Shown here piece after piece: positions 17,000 through 25,868 of a stretch of DNA of 64,000 nt. The notes under the pieces were generated by a model, which saw only the letters and a program-made list of their open reading frames with translations, was not told the origin of the DNA and searched no databases. The stretch lies in NCBI RefSeq assembly GCF_023101665.1, contig NZ_CP082161.1, positions 2,914,001 to 2,978,000 of the forward strand, given 5' to 3'. Within the stretch, counting starts at the first letter, position 1, and each line of letters opens with the position of its first letter. Made by a program: the position numbers and the translations under genes. Source of the DNA: Bradyrhizobium sp. 195 (GTDB lineage Bacteria > Pseudomonadota > Alphaproteobacteria > Rhizobiales > Xanthobacteraceae).

Positions 17000-19582
17000 A
17001 TGAGCCTTTCTCTCCATCCCGACACCCCGCAAGCCAGGACGCTGCCGAGTGCGGCCCCGGATGGCGCTGCCACTGGCGCGGCGGCGGGACGGGGGTTCAG
17101 GACCCGGCTGTTCACCAAATATGTTGCGCTGTTCGTCGCCGTCGTCGCCATCGCGCTGCTGGCCAACGGCCTGTTCGAGGTTTTCTTCTATTATCGCGAG
17201 CACAAGGCTTCGCTGATCCGGGTCCAGCATGAGCAGGCCGAGGCGGCTGCGGCCAAGATCGGTCAGTTCGTCAAGGAGATCGAGAGCCAGCTCGGCTGGA
17301 CCACGCAACTGCCGTGGTCGGCGGGCTCGATCGAGCAGCGTCGGTTCGACGCGCTGCGGCTTCTGCGGCAGGTGCCCGCCATCACCGAGCTTGCCCAGGT
17401 CGATTCAACCGGCAAGGAACGGCTGCGGGTATCGCGGCTGGCGATGGATTCGATCGAGAGCGGGATCGACCTGTCCAGTGATCCGAAGTTCACCGAGGCT
17501 GTCGCGCACAAGGTCTATTACGGATCTGTCTATTTCCGCCGGGAATCCGAGCCTTACATGACGCTGGCACTGGCCGGCGCGCGCAAGGACGCAGGGGTCA
17601 GTATCGCCGAGGTCAATCTCAAGCTGATCTGGGACGTCGTCTCCCAGATCAAGGTCGGCGAGCATGGACATGCCTATGTGGTGGGTCCGGAGGGGCGCCT
17701 GATCGCGCATCCCGACATCAGTCTGGTCCTGCGCAATACCGATATGTCAGGCCTCGCACAGGTGCGCGCCGCGCATGCTGGCGGCGGCAGGATGGCCGAT
17801 GCGCTCGAGGAAGCGCACAACATCCAGGGACAGAAGGTCTTGACGGCATCGGCTCCAATCGAGCCGCTGCACTGGACCATGTTCGTCGAGTTGCCGGTCG
17901 AGGAGGCCTATGCATCGCTCTACGCCTCGCTGCAGCGGCTCGCGATCGTGCTGCTCGCGGCGTCGATCTTCGCGGTACTTGCGGGGATATTCCTTGCGCG
18001 CCGCATGGTCGGGCCAATTCAGGCGCTGCGCAGCGGCGCCGAAAGGATCGGCGGTGGCGACTTTTCGCAGCGCATTTCGATCCGGACCGGCGACGAACTC
18101 GAAGGGCTTGCCGACCAGTTCAACGACATGGGCGCGCGCTTGCAGGAATCCTATGCGGACCTGGAAAAGAAGGTCGAGCAGCGGACGGCGGAATTGAGCG
18201 AATCCTTGCAGCAGCAGACGGCGACCGCCGATGTGCTGAAAGTCATCAGCCGTTCGGCGTTCGACCTGCAAACCGTGCTGAACACGCTTGTTGGCTCGGC
18301 AGCCCGGTTGTGCGACGCGGATGAGGGGACGATCTTTCGGCCCAGCGATGGCGTTTTCTATTTGGCGGCGAGCTGCGGGCTCGACGCGGAGCAGGAAAAC
18401 AAGCTTCGGACATTCGCGTCTATGCCGGAACGGGGAAGCGTGGTCGGCCGTACACTGCTCGATGCCAAGACCGTTCATGTCCCGGATGTGCAGGCCGACC
18501 CGGAATTTGCGCCCTCGTCCGCTCGAAGGCGCTCCAACGTACGTACGATGCTGGGCGTGCCCCTGTTGCGAGAGGGAGCACCGATCGGGGTGTTCGTCCT
18601 GACGCGTCACGAGGTGCGGCCGTTCAGTGCAAAGCAAATCGAACTCGCCACCACTTTTGCCGATCAGGCCCTGATCGCGATCGAGAATGTCCGGTTGTTT
18701 GAGGAGGTCCAGGAGCGCACCAGAGAGCTGTCGCAATCGCTCGACGAGTTGCGCACCGCCCAGGATCGCCTGGTCCAGACCGAGAAGCTGGCTTCGCTCG
18801 GCCAACTCACCGCCGGCATCGCCCACGAGATCAAGAACCCACTTAACTTCGTGAACAATTTCTCGGCGGTCTCGACCGAGCTGATCGACGAGCTCAACGA
18901 GACCCTGCAATCGGCCGCGCTCGACGACAAGTCCAGGCAGGAGGTCGACGAACTGACCGGCATGCTCAGAAGCAATCTCGAGAAGGTGGTGCAGCATGGC
19001 AAGCGCGCCGATTCCATCGTCAGGAACATGCTGCTGCATTCGCGCGAGGGCTCCGGCGAGCATCGCGCCGTCGACATCAATGCGGTCGTGGAGGAGAGCC
19101 TTAATCTCGCCTATCACGGCGCGCGCGCGGAACGGCCGTCCTTCAACGTCACGCTCCAGCGCGAGTTGGATCCCGCTGCCGGCATGGTCGACATCTATCC
19201 GCAGGAGATCACGCGCGTCTTGCTCAACCTGATCTCCAACGGATTCTATGCCACTGCCAAGCGTCGGGAGAGCGCGGGTGAGGCCTTCGAGCCCACCTTG
19301 AGCGCGGCAACCAAGGATCTCGGCGGCAGGGTCGAAATCCGGATCCGCGACAATGGCACGGGGATTCCACCCGAGGTGAAGGAGAGGATGTTCAACCCCT
19401 TCTTCACCACCAAGCCGGTCGGCGAGGGCACCGGGCTCGGCTTGTCCATGAGCCATGATATCGTCGTGAAGCAGCACGGCGGCACCATCGACGTGAACAC
19501 CGCACAAGGTGTATTTACCGAATTCATCATCACCCTGCCGCGCACGATGGCGGCGGGCGGCACTTCCGGAGGCAAGTCGTGA
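17000..19582 (+). CDS. Membrane sensor histidine kinase (Cache-like, HAMP, GAF, HisKA, HATPase)
   Basis: 860-residue kinase, taken from the ATG at 17000; the frame upstream lies over the pump gene and terminator. TM1 is about 38-60 (YVALFVAVVAIALLANGLF). A periplasmic sensor of about 250 residues resembles a double Cache domain (GEHGHAYVVGPEGRLIAHPD). TM2 is about 313-333, followed by HAMP (VGPIQALRSGAERIGGGDF), a coiled coil, a GAF domain (about 420-570), a second coiled coil, and the phospho-acceptor His609 in GIAHEIKNPLNF. The ATPase boxes are NLISNGF, DNGTGIP and GEGTGLGLSMS. A soluble ligand is probably sensed in the periplasm. Two response regulators follow with overlapping starts. Confidence 0.94.
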   Translation: MSLSLHPDTPQARTLPSAAPDGAATGAAAGRGFRTRLFTKYVALFVAVVAIALLANGLFEVFFYYREHKASLIRVQHEQAEAAAAKIGQFVKEIESQLGWTTQLPWSAGSIEQRRFDALRLLRQVPAITELAQVDSTGKERLRVSRLAMDSIESGIDLSSDPKFTEAVAHKVYYGSVYFRRESEPYMTLALAGARKDAGVSIAEVNLKLIWDVVSQIKVGEHGHAYVVGPEGRLIAHPDISLVLRNTDMSGLAQVRAAHAGGGRMADALEEAHNIQGQKVLTASAPIEPLHWTMFVELPVEEAYASLYASLQRLAIVLLAASIFAVLAGIFLARRMVGPIQALRSGAERIGGGDFSQRISIRTGDELEGLADQFNDMGARLQESYADLEKKVEQRTAELSESLQQQTATADVLKVISRSAFDLQTVLNTLVGSAARLCDADEGTIFRPSDGVFYLAASCGLDAEQENKLRTFASMPERGSVVGRTLLDAKTVHVPDVQADPEFAPSSARRRSNVRTMLGVPLLREGAPIGVFVLTRHEVRPFSAKQIELATTFADQALIAIENVRLFEEVQERTRELSQSLDELRTAQDRLVQTEKLASLGQLTAGIAHEIKNPLNFVNNFSAVSTELIDELNETLQSAALDDKSRQEVDELTGMLRSNLEKVVQHGKRADSIVRNMLLHSREGSGEHRAVDINAVVEESLNLAYHGARAERPSFNVTLQRELDPAAGMVDIYPQEITRVLLNLISNGFYATAKRRESAGEAFEPTLSAATKDLGGRVEIRIRDNGTGIPPEVKERMFNPFFTTKPVGEGTGLGLSMSHDIVVKQHGGTIDVNTAQGVFTEFIITLPRTMAAGGTSGGKS

Positions 19583-19968
19583 ACGTTTACATCCTGGTTG
19601 TCGACGACGAGCCCGACGTCGAGGCGCTTTTCCGGCAGCAGTTCCGGCGCGAGTTGCGCGCCGGCCGCTTCCAGATGGAGTTCGCCTCCTCTGCGCCCGA
19701 TGCACTCAAGCGCGCCGCGGAGGTTCGCGATCCCTCGTTGATCCTGATCCTGTCCGACATCAACATGCCCGGCATGAGCGGGCTCGACATGCTGCCGAAG
19801 GTGCGTGCCGCGCATCCGGACGTTCCCGTCATCATGATCACGGCCTATGGCGACGCCGAGACGCGGCGCAAGGCGATCGAGCGCGGCGCCGTCGGGCTCC
19901 TCACCAAGCCGATCGACTTTGCGCTGCTGCGGCAGGAGATCGATACGAGGCTCGAGCAAGCCGCATGA
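19579..19968 (+). CDS. Single-domain CheY-like response regulator
   Basis: 129-residue receiver only, with no output domain. The acidic pocket is VVDDEPD, the phospho-acceptor Asp60 is in LSDINMPG, the Thr is in MITAYGD and the Lys in LTKPIDF. The GTG start at 19579 overlaps the kinase stop (GTGA), and its stop overlaps the next start (ATGA). Being between the kinase and an effector regulator, it may act as a phosphate sink, a phosphorelay carrier or a protein-binding switch. Confidence 0.93.
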   Translation: MNVYILVVDDEPDVEALFRQQFRRELRAGRFQMEFASSAPDALKRAAEVRDPSLILILSDINMPGMSGLDMLPKVRAAHPDVPVIMITAYGDAETRRKAIERGAVGLLTKPIDFALLRQEIDTRLEQAA

Positions 19969-21215
19969 CTGCGACCATCCTCTTCGTCGACGACGAGCCG
20001 GATCTCGAGGCGCTGATCCTGCAAAAGTTCCGCAGGCAGATTCGCGACGGACAGATCGATATCATGTTCGCCCGCGACGGCCTCGATGCGCTGGCCTCGC
20101 TCGAGCAGAATCCGCACGTCGACATGGTGGTCTCCGATATCAACATGCCCAGGATGGACGGCCTGTCGCTGCTCGCGAAACTCCAGGAGGCCGAGGACAA
20201 GAAGTCGACCATCATCGTCTCCGCCTATGGCGACATGAGCAATATCCGCACCGCCATGAATCGCGGCGCTTTCGACTTCCTGACCAAGCCGATCGATTTC
20301 GCCGATCTGGAGGCCACGATCGAGAAGACCATTCGCCATGTGGAGATGCTGCGCGACGTGCGGCGGCGCCAGATGGAAGCCGAGCGCGCCCATGCCGCGT
20401 TGTCGCGTCATTTCTCGCCCGAGCTTGCCAAGCGTCTGGCCGCCAGCGGCGACGGCGAGGGGATCGAAGTGCAGTGGCGCGATGTCGCCACCATCTTCAC
20501 CGATATTACCGGCTTCACCTCGTTGGTGGAAAGCGCGCCGCCCGAGACGCTGGGCAAGCTGCTCAACGAGTATGTCGGCGGCATGACCGAGATCGTCTTC
20601 CTACATGAGGGCACGGTTGCAAAGGTCATCGGCGATGCAATCCAGGTGCTCTTCAATGCGCCCGGCGATCAGCCGGATTATGCCACGCGTGCCGTCGCCT
20701 GCGCCCATGAGCTCGATGCCTGGGCGCAGGACTTTCGCGCGCGCCAGAGCGCCGTGGGCGTCACCTTCGGTGCCACCCGCATCGGCATTCACGCCGGCCC
20801 GGCGCTGGTCGGCAATTTCGGCGGCGACCGCTTCTTCGACTACACCGCGTATGGGGATTCCATCAACATCGCGGCGCGGCTGGAGGCCGCCAACAAGCAT
20901 CTGGGCACCCGCATTTGCGTCAGCGGCAGCGTCGCCCAGGCGGCTGAGCATTTTCAAGGCCGCCCCGTCGGGGAGCTGATGCTACGCGGACGCAGCGAGC
21001 CGCTGCGCGCGTTCGAGCCGCTGCCACAAGCCAAATTCGAAGCCCCGGAAACGGCGCTGTATTCGGAGGCTTTCGCCAAGATGGAGGCCGGCGATGCCGC
21101 GGCTATGCCGGCCTTTGCCGCGCTGGTCGGCATGCACGCCGACGATTCTCTGGCCGGCTTTCACCTGAAGCGCCTGCTCAACGGCGCCAAAGGCATTCGC
21201 ATGCAGCTTGAATAG
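19965..21215 (+). CDS. Response regulator with class III adenylate cyclase output
   Basis: 416-residue cytosolic protein. The receiver (1-120) has FVDDEPD, Asp58 in VSDINMP and LTKPIDF. A coiled-coil linker (120-160) carries the SPELAKRLAAS motif that often precedes cyclase domains. The cyclase (about 165-340) retains the metal Asp180 (FTDITGF) and Asp224 (KVIGDA). It also has the adenine-selecting Lys220 and Thr294 (DYTAYGD), and the transition-state Asn301 and Arg305 (SINIAAR). All residues needed for activity therefore appear intact, and cAMP is the expected product. It is the third gene of a fully overlapping kinase-receiver-cyclase unit. Confidence 0.94.
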   Translation: MTATILFVDDEPDLEALILQKFRRQIRDGQIDIMFARDGLDALASLEQNPHVDMVVSDINMPRMDGLSLLAKLQEAEDKKSTIIVSAYGDMSNIRTAMNRGAFDFLTKPIDFADLEATIEKTIRHVEMLRDVRRRQMEAERAHAALSRHFSPELAKRLAASGDGEGIEVQWRDVATIFTDITGFTSLVESAPPETLGKLLNEYVGGMTEIVFLHEGTVAKVIGDAIQVLFNAPGDQPDYATRAVACAHELDAWAQDFRARQSAVGVTFGATRIGIHAGPALVGNFGGDRFFDYTAYGDSINIAARLEAANKHLGTRICVSGSVAQAAEHFQGRPVGELMLRGRSEPLRAFEPLPQAKFEAPETALYSEAFAKMEAGDAAAMPAFAALVGMHADDSLAGFHLKRLLNGAKGIRMQLE

Positions 21216-21224
21216 GAGTTCACC

Positions 21225-21971
21225 ATGGTTCGTGAGTTCTCTGCCGGCAATTACCGCTTCATTCCGTCCGTGTTTCAGTATTCGGCTGGCGCGGCGGCAG
21301 ACGACGGCTACGAGATCGAGCGCGTCCGCTTCGACCGCCTGGTGCCGCTCGCGGAGGGGTTCGCGCTGGCTGCAAAATTCATCCAGGAGGCAGGTCGTCC
21401 GCTGACGGCGTTCTGTGCCTGCGAGCTGCGTTCGCCCGCGGCCTTCAGCGAAGAGGGCTTTCGCGCGTTCAACCTGCACTATGTGAAGACCCTGTCCGAA
21501 TGGGGCATCTTCGACGGCACCACCAATCCGGTGGCGCGCAGCAATGTCTGTCCCGAGATCGACCCGCCGTCCGAGCCGTCGTTCTACGCGTTCTCCTTCA
21601 CGCGCCCGAGCCGCGCGACAACGCCGAGCTTCGTAATCGCGGGTGGCGCCGAGGCGCGCGAGGGCAGCGGCACCTATGTCGAGCGCACCGTGCGCTTCCG
21701 CGATCTCAGCCCGGAGGGGTTGAGGGAGAAGGTGCGCTTCACGACGACCTCGCAGATGGAAAACCGGATGGCAGCCTTCGGCTTCGGCTGGAACGACACG
21801 ACCGCGGTGCAGGCCTATTCCGTGCACGACTTCCACCACGCGCTCGCCGACGAGCTGGTGCGCCGCGGCGCGCTGCGCTCCGGCCTGACCTGGCATTTCG
21901 CTCGGCCGCCTGTGGTCGATCTCGAATACGAGATGGATTGCCGCCGCGTGATGCGGGAAGTGGTGATCTGA
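21225..21971 (+). CDS. RidA/CnbZ-like conserved protein (possible 2-aminomuconate-type deaminase)
   Basis: 248-residue cytosolic protein. I recognise the pattern FIPSVFQYSAG, CACELRSP and SNVCPEI as that of proteins sometimes named 2-amino-5-chloromuconate deaminase CnbZ, distantly related to RidA/YjgF. The identification is from memory and tentative. It could equally be an uncharacterised imine or enamine deaminase. The start has GGAG 6 bp upstream and comes 9 bp after the cyclase stop, so it may share that transcript. Its end converges on the gamma-glutamyltransferase gene with a 9-bp gap. Nothing nearby encodes aminophenol cleavage enzymes. Confidence 0.5.
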   Translation: MVREFSAGNYRFIPSVFQYSAGAAADDGYEIERVRFDRLVPLAEGFALAAKFIQEAGRPLTAFCACELRSPAAFSEEGFRAFNLHYVKTLSEWGIFDGTTNPVARSNVCPEIDPPSEPSFYAFSFTRPSRATTPSFVIAGGAEAREGSGTYVERTVRFRDLSPEGLREKVRFTTTSQMENRMAAFGFGWNDTTAVQAYSVHDFHHALADELVRRGALRSGLTWHFARPPVVDLEYEMDCRRVMREVVI

Positions 21972-21980
21972 TCGGCCCTA

Positions 21981-23786
21981 TCAGCGCCCCGCGGCGTAAC
22001 CCTGCATGCCGCGCGGATTGGCGGCGGCGCGGCGGCGCCGACCCACGCGCGAGGCCGCGGTGAGGCGGCCTTCCGACCAGTCGGGGCCGACCTCCACGAT
22101 GTGTCCGCGCTCGCGAAGATTTTCGATGGTCGCCTTGGGCACGCGGTTCTCGACCACGAGCACGCCGGGGCGCGCGGTGCGCGGCCAGAACGAGATCGGG
22201 AAATGCTCGGAGTGCCAGGCCGGCGCGTCGATCGCTTCCTGGAGATTGAGATTGCAATGGACGTGGCGCAGGAAGAACTGCGTGATCCACTGGTCCTGCT
22301 GGTCGCCGCCAGGCGAGCCCCAGGCGAGGTAGGGCTCGCCGTCGCGCAGCGCCATGGTCGGCGACAGCGTGGTGCGCGGCCGCTTGCCCGGCGCGAGCGA
22401 GCTCGGTTGGTTCTCTTCCAAGTCGAACATCTGCGCACGGCTGCCGAGGCAGAAACCCAGCTCGGGAATGATCGGGGAGGATTGCAGCCAGCCTCCCGAC
22501 GGCGTCGAAGACACCATGTTGCCGGCTTTGTCGATGATGTCGAAATGAACGGTGTCGCCGCGCACCTCGCCGAAGCGCCCCACGGTTGGTTCACCGGCAC
22601 CGAGCGCGCCGACGGCTTCGCGTTGGCCTTCAGCGCGGCGCAGCTTGACCACGCCGCCGAAGCCCTCGACCGCGCCGGGCCGGAGATCGAGCGAAGCCTT
22701 CTCGGTCACCAGCTTGCGGCGCTCGTCGTTATAGGCATCCGACAGCAGCGTCCCGATCGGGATCTCGCTGAATTTCGGATCGCCGTAGAACTTTTCGCGG
22801 TCGGCGAAGGCGAGCTTTGCGCATTCGATCTGGAGGTGGATGAACTCCGGCCCGGTTGGATCGAGCCCGTCGAGCGTAAAGCCCTTCAATAGCGCGAGCT
22901 GCTGCAGGGTGACCGGACCCTGGCTCCAGACGCCGGCCTTGCAGACGGTGTAGCGGCCATAATCGTAGGTCAGCGGCGCCTCGATGGTCGGCTGCCAGCG
23001 CGCCATGTCGTCGGCCGAGAGAACCCCGCGATGTGGCGAGCCGCTGACGTCCATCACTTCCTGCGTCCGGCAGAACCTGTCGATGGCTTCGGCGACGAAA
23101 CCTTGCGACCACGACTTGCGCGCGCGTTCGATCTCCGCGTTGCGGCCACCGCCGCCGCTCTCGGCTTCGTTGAGAATGCGGGTGTAGGTCGCCGCCAGCG
23201 TCTTGTTGGTGAACAGCGTGCCGGGCTTCGGCACTTCGCCATTCGGCAGATACACGGCGGCCGAGGTCGGCCAGTGCTTGCGGAACAATTGCTCGACGGT
23301 CTGGATCGTGGCGCATGCGCGCTCGACCAGGGGATAGCCGTCGCGGGCATAGGAGATTGCGGGCTCCAGCACATCGCGCACGCGCATCGTTCCGTAGTCG
23401 CGCAGCAGCATCATCCAGGATTCGAAGGTGCCGGGGACGCAGGCCGCGAGCAGGCCGGTGCCTGGCACCAGGTCGAGGCCCTCGCTCCTGTAATGCGCAA
23501 TGGTGGCGCGCGCCGGCGCCGGGCCCTGGCCGCAGATCACCTCGGTGCGCCCACGCTTTACGTCGTGCACGATGACAGGTACGTCGCCACCGGGGCCGTT
23601 CAGATGCGGCTCGACCACCTGGAGCGTGAAGGCCGTGGCAACGCCGGCGTCGAAGGCATTGCCGCCCTTCTCCAGAATAGCCATGCCGACGGCGGTCGCG
23701 ATCCAGTGCGTGGTAGCAACGACCCCGAACGTGCCCTCGATCTCGGGGCGTGTCGTGAACGGATCGGGATTGACGTTGCTGGCCAT
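21981..23786 (-). CDS. Gamma-glutamyltransferase family protein
   Basis: 601-residue Ntn-hydrolase. It would cleave gamma-glutamyl bonds, for example in glutathione or gamma-glutamyl peptides, after self-cleavage. The predicted nucleophile is Thr412 in DTVHFDIIDKAGNMVSS, and the GGT-typical VVATTHWIATAVGMAIL, NGPGGD and SPTMALRDGEP/WGSPGGDQQ segments are present. No clear N-terminal signal peptide is visible, so a cytoplasmic location is likely, unlike E. coli Ggt. GAGG lies 7 bp before the ATG. It is the last gene of the peptide ABC transporter operon, 81 bp after the second ATPase gene, so it probably processes the imported peptide. Confidence 0.88.
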   Translation of the reverse strand: MASNVNPDPFTTRPEIEGTFGVVATTHWIATAVGMAILEKGGNAFDAGVATAFTLQVVEPHLNGPGGDVPVIVHDVKRGRTEVICGQGPAPARATIAHYRSEGLDLVPGTGLLAACVPGTFESWMMLLRDYGTMRVRDVLEPAISYARDGYPLVERACATIQTVEQLFRKHWPTSAAVYLPNGEVPKPGTLFTNKTLAATYTRILNEAESGGGGRNAEIERARKSWSQGFVAEAIDRFCRTQEVMDVSGSPHRGVLSADDMARWQPTIEAPLTYDYGRYTVCKAGVWSQGPVTLQQLALLKGFTLDGLDPTGPEFIHLQIECAKLAFADREKFYGDPKFSEIPIGTLLSDAYNDERRKLVTEKASLDLRPGAVEGFGGVVKLRRAEGQREAVGALGAGEPTVGRFGEVRGDTVHFDIIDKAGNMVSSTPSGGWLQSSPIIPELGFCLGSRAQMFDLEENQPSSLAPGKRPRTTLSPTMALRDGEPYLAWGSPGGDQQDQWITQFFLRHVHCNLNLQEAIDAPAWHSEHFPISFWPRTARPGVLVVENRVPKATIENLRERGHIVEVGPDWSEGRLTAASRVGRRRRAAANPRGMQGYAAGR

Positions 23787-23867
23787 GGATTACCTCATTT
23801 GCGGCACGCGCAATTGATCACAGGCGATGCCGCGCCGCCAATGCGCTGCCAGCATGGCACGCGCGCG

Positions 23868-24857
23868 TCACGCCGGGGCCGGCGCGGTGTTGACCGCGTG
23901 GCAGGCGACCCCGTCGATCAGTTCCGGGGTCTCCTTGCGGCAGAGGTCGAACGCAAGCGGACAGCGCGGATTGAAGGCGCAGCCGGGTGGCGGATTGATC
24001 GGGTTCGGGATCTCGCCCTTCACGGGGATGCGCTGGCGGCCGCTCATGGCAAGATCAGGCACGGCGCCGAGCAGCATCTTGGTGTAGGGCATGCGCGGAT
24101 TGGCGAACAGCTCGCGTCCCTCCGCGATCTCGACGATGCGGCCGAGATACATCACGCCGACGCGGCTCGCCATGTGGCGGACCACGGCGAGGTTGTGGCT
24201 GATGAACATGTAGGTCAGGCCGAACTTGTCCTGGAGGTCGCGCATCAGATTGAGAATCTGCGCCTGCACGGAGACGTCGAGCGCCGAGGTCGGCTCGTCG
24301 CAGACGATGAACTCGGCATCGGAGGCGAGCGCCCGCGCGATCGCGATACGCTGGCGCTGGCCGCCGGAGAATTCGTGCGGAAACTTCAGCCGGTCGTCGG
24401 GATGCAGGCCGACAAGGCTGAGCAACTCGCCGACGCGGGCCTGGATGTCGCGCTCGCCCTGGATCAGGTTGAAGGCGCGGATCGGCTCGGAGATGATGGC
24501 ATCCACTCGGAAGCGCGGGTTGAGGCTCGCATAGGGGTCCTGGAAGATCATCTGGATGCGGCGGCGCAGCTTTCGGCGTGCCGGCGCTTGCCGCGGATCC
24601 GTCATCGAGACGCCGTCGATCAGGACGTCGCCGGAGCTGGGCGGCAGCAGGCCCACGACCATCCGCGCCACCGTGGTCTTGCCCGAGCCGGATTCGCCGA
24701 CCAGCGCAAACGTCTCGCCCTTCCTGATATCGAATGCGACGTGATCGACAGCCTTGAGATATTCGAGGTGCCCGCCTTCGAGCACGCGGTTGAGCCATGG
24801 TTTTGAGACGTCGAAGACGCGACGCAGGCCCCTGGCCTGAACGAAGGGCGCGCTCAT
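23868..24857 (-). CDS. Oligopeptide/dipeptide ABC transporter ATP-binding protein (DppF type)
   Basis: 329-residue ATPase with Walker A GESGSGKTT, Q-loop IFQDPYASL, signature FSGGQRQR, Walker B FIVCDEPTSALD and switch His in FISHNLAV. The C-terminal oligopeptide extension CAFNPRCP is present. Its start overlaps the stop of the DppD-type gene (ATGA). It energises the two permeases of this operon. The specificity is set by the binding protein at 27937-29532. Confidence 0.95.
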   Translation of the reverse strand: MSAPFVQARGLRRVFDVSKPWLNRVLEGGHLEYLKAVDHVAFDIRKGETFALVGESGSGKTTVARMVVGLLPPSSGDVLIDGVSMTDPRQAPARRKLRRRIQMIFQDPYASLNPRFRVDAIISEPIRAFNLIQGERDIQARVGELLSLVGLHPDDRLKFPHEFSGGQRQRIAIARALASDAEFIVCDEPTSALDVSVQAQILNLMRDLQDKFGLTYMFISHNLAVVRHMASRVGVMYLGRIVEIAEGRELFANPRMPYTKMLLGAVPDLAMSGRQRIPVKGEIPNPINPPPGCAFNPRCPLAFDLCRKETPELIDGVACHAVNTAPAPA

Positions 24858-25840
24858 GCCGCGCTCTCCGCCGGCACATTGTCATAGAGATGGCAGGCGA
24901 CCGATTGCGCGCCTCGTGGCAGCGGCTCCGGCCGGTCAACACGACAGCGGTCGAATGCGAAGGCGCAGCGCGGATTGAACGAGCACCCGCGCGGGATCGC
25001 GGAGAGGCGCGGCATGGAGCCGGGAATCTGCATGAGGCGCTTGTCGTCGCCAGCCAGCGTCGGGATCGCGCCCATCAGGCCCTTGGCGTAAGGGTGCAGC
25101 GGATTTCTGACGACATCCTGGACCGGACCGATCTCGGCGACACGGCCGGCATACATCACCGCGACGCGGTCGGAGGTCTCCGCGATCACGCCCATGTCGT
25201 GCGTCACCAGCATCACGGCGGTGCCGTGGTCGCGGCCGAGCCGCTTGATCAGCGAGATGATCTGCGCCTGCACGGAGACGTCGAGCGCGGTGGTCGGCTC
25301 GTCGGCGATGATCAGCTCGGGCTCGGCGCAGATCGCCAGCGCAATCACGACGCGCTGGCGCATGCCGCCCGAGAATTCGTGCGGATAGCCGTCGATGCGC
25401 TTTTCCGGCGCGGGAATGCCGACCTCGGCGAGCAGGTCGATGGCGCGGCGGCGGGCGGCGGATTCGGACAGGTTCAGGTGGGTTCGGATCGTCTCGATGA
25501 TCTGGTCGCCGACCCGGTAGAGCGGATTGAGCGAGGTGAGGGGATCCTGGAAGATCATGCCGATCCGCTTGCCACGGATGCGGCGCATCTCCTCCGGCGG
25601 CAGATTGTCGATGCGCTGACCGGCCAGATGAATCTCGCCGCCGGCGATGCGGCCGGGGGGATCGATCAGGCCGATCACGGCGAGACCGGTGACGGATTTG
25701 CCGGCTCCGGATTCGCCGACCACGCCCAGCACTTCGCCCTTGGCGATGTCGAAGGAGACGCCGTCGATGGCGCGCAGCGTGCCGCGGCGGGAGGCGAACT
25801 CCACCTGAAGGTTGCGCACGGAGAGAACGGGCTCGGTCAT
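24854..25840 (-). CDS. Oligopeptide/dipeptide ABC transporter ATP-binding protein (DppD type)
   Basis: 328-residue ATPase with Walker A GESGAGKS, Q-loop IFQDPLTSLNP, signature FSGGMRQR, Walker B LIIADEPTTALD and switch His in VTHDMGV. The C-terminal CSFNPRCAF extension is of the oligo_HPY type. It pairs with the overlapping DppF-type ATPase. The ribosome site is weak (AAGAGCG), and the gene starts 28 bp after the DppC-type permease stop. Confidence 0.95.
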   Translation of the reverse strand: MTEPVLSVRNLQVEFASRRGTLRAIDGVSFDIAKGEVLGVVGESGAGKSVTGLAVIGLIDPPGRIAGGEIHLAGQRIDNLPPEEMRRIRGKRIGMIFQDPLTSLNPLYRVGDQIIETIRTHLNLSESAARRRAIDLLAEVGIPAPEKRIDGYPHEFSGGMRQRVVIALAICAEPELIIADEPTTALDVSVQAQIISLIKRLGRDHGTAVMLVTHDMGVIAETSDRVAVMYAGRVAEIGPVQDVVRNPLHPYAKGLMGAIPTLAGDDKRLMQIPGSMPRLSAIPRGCSFNPRCAFAFDRCRVDRPEPLPRGAQSVACHLYDNVPAESAA

Positions 25841-25868
25841 GGGCGAGGCGCTCTTGTCAAAGTTTTGC

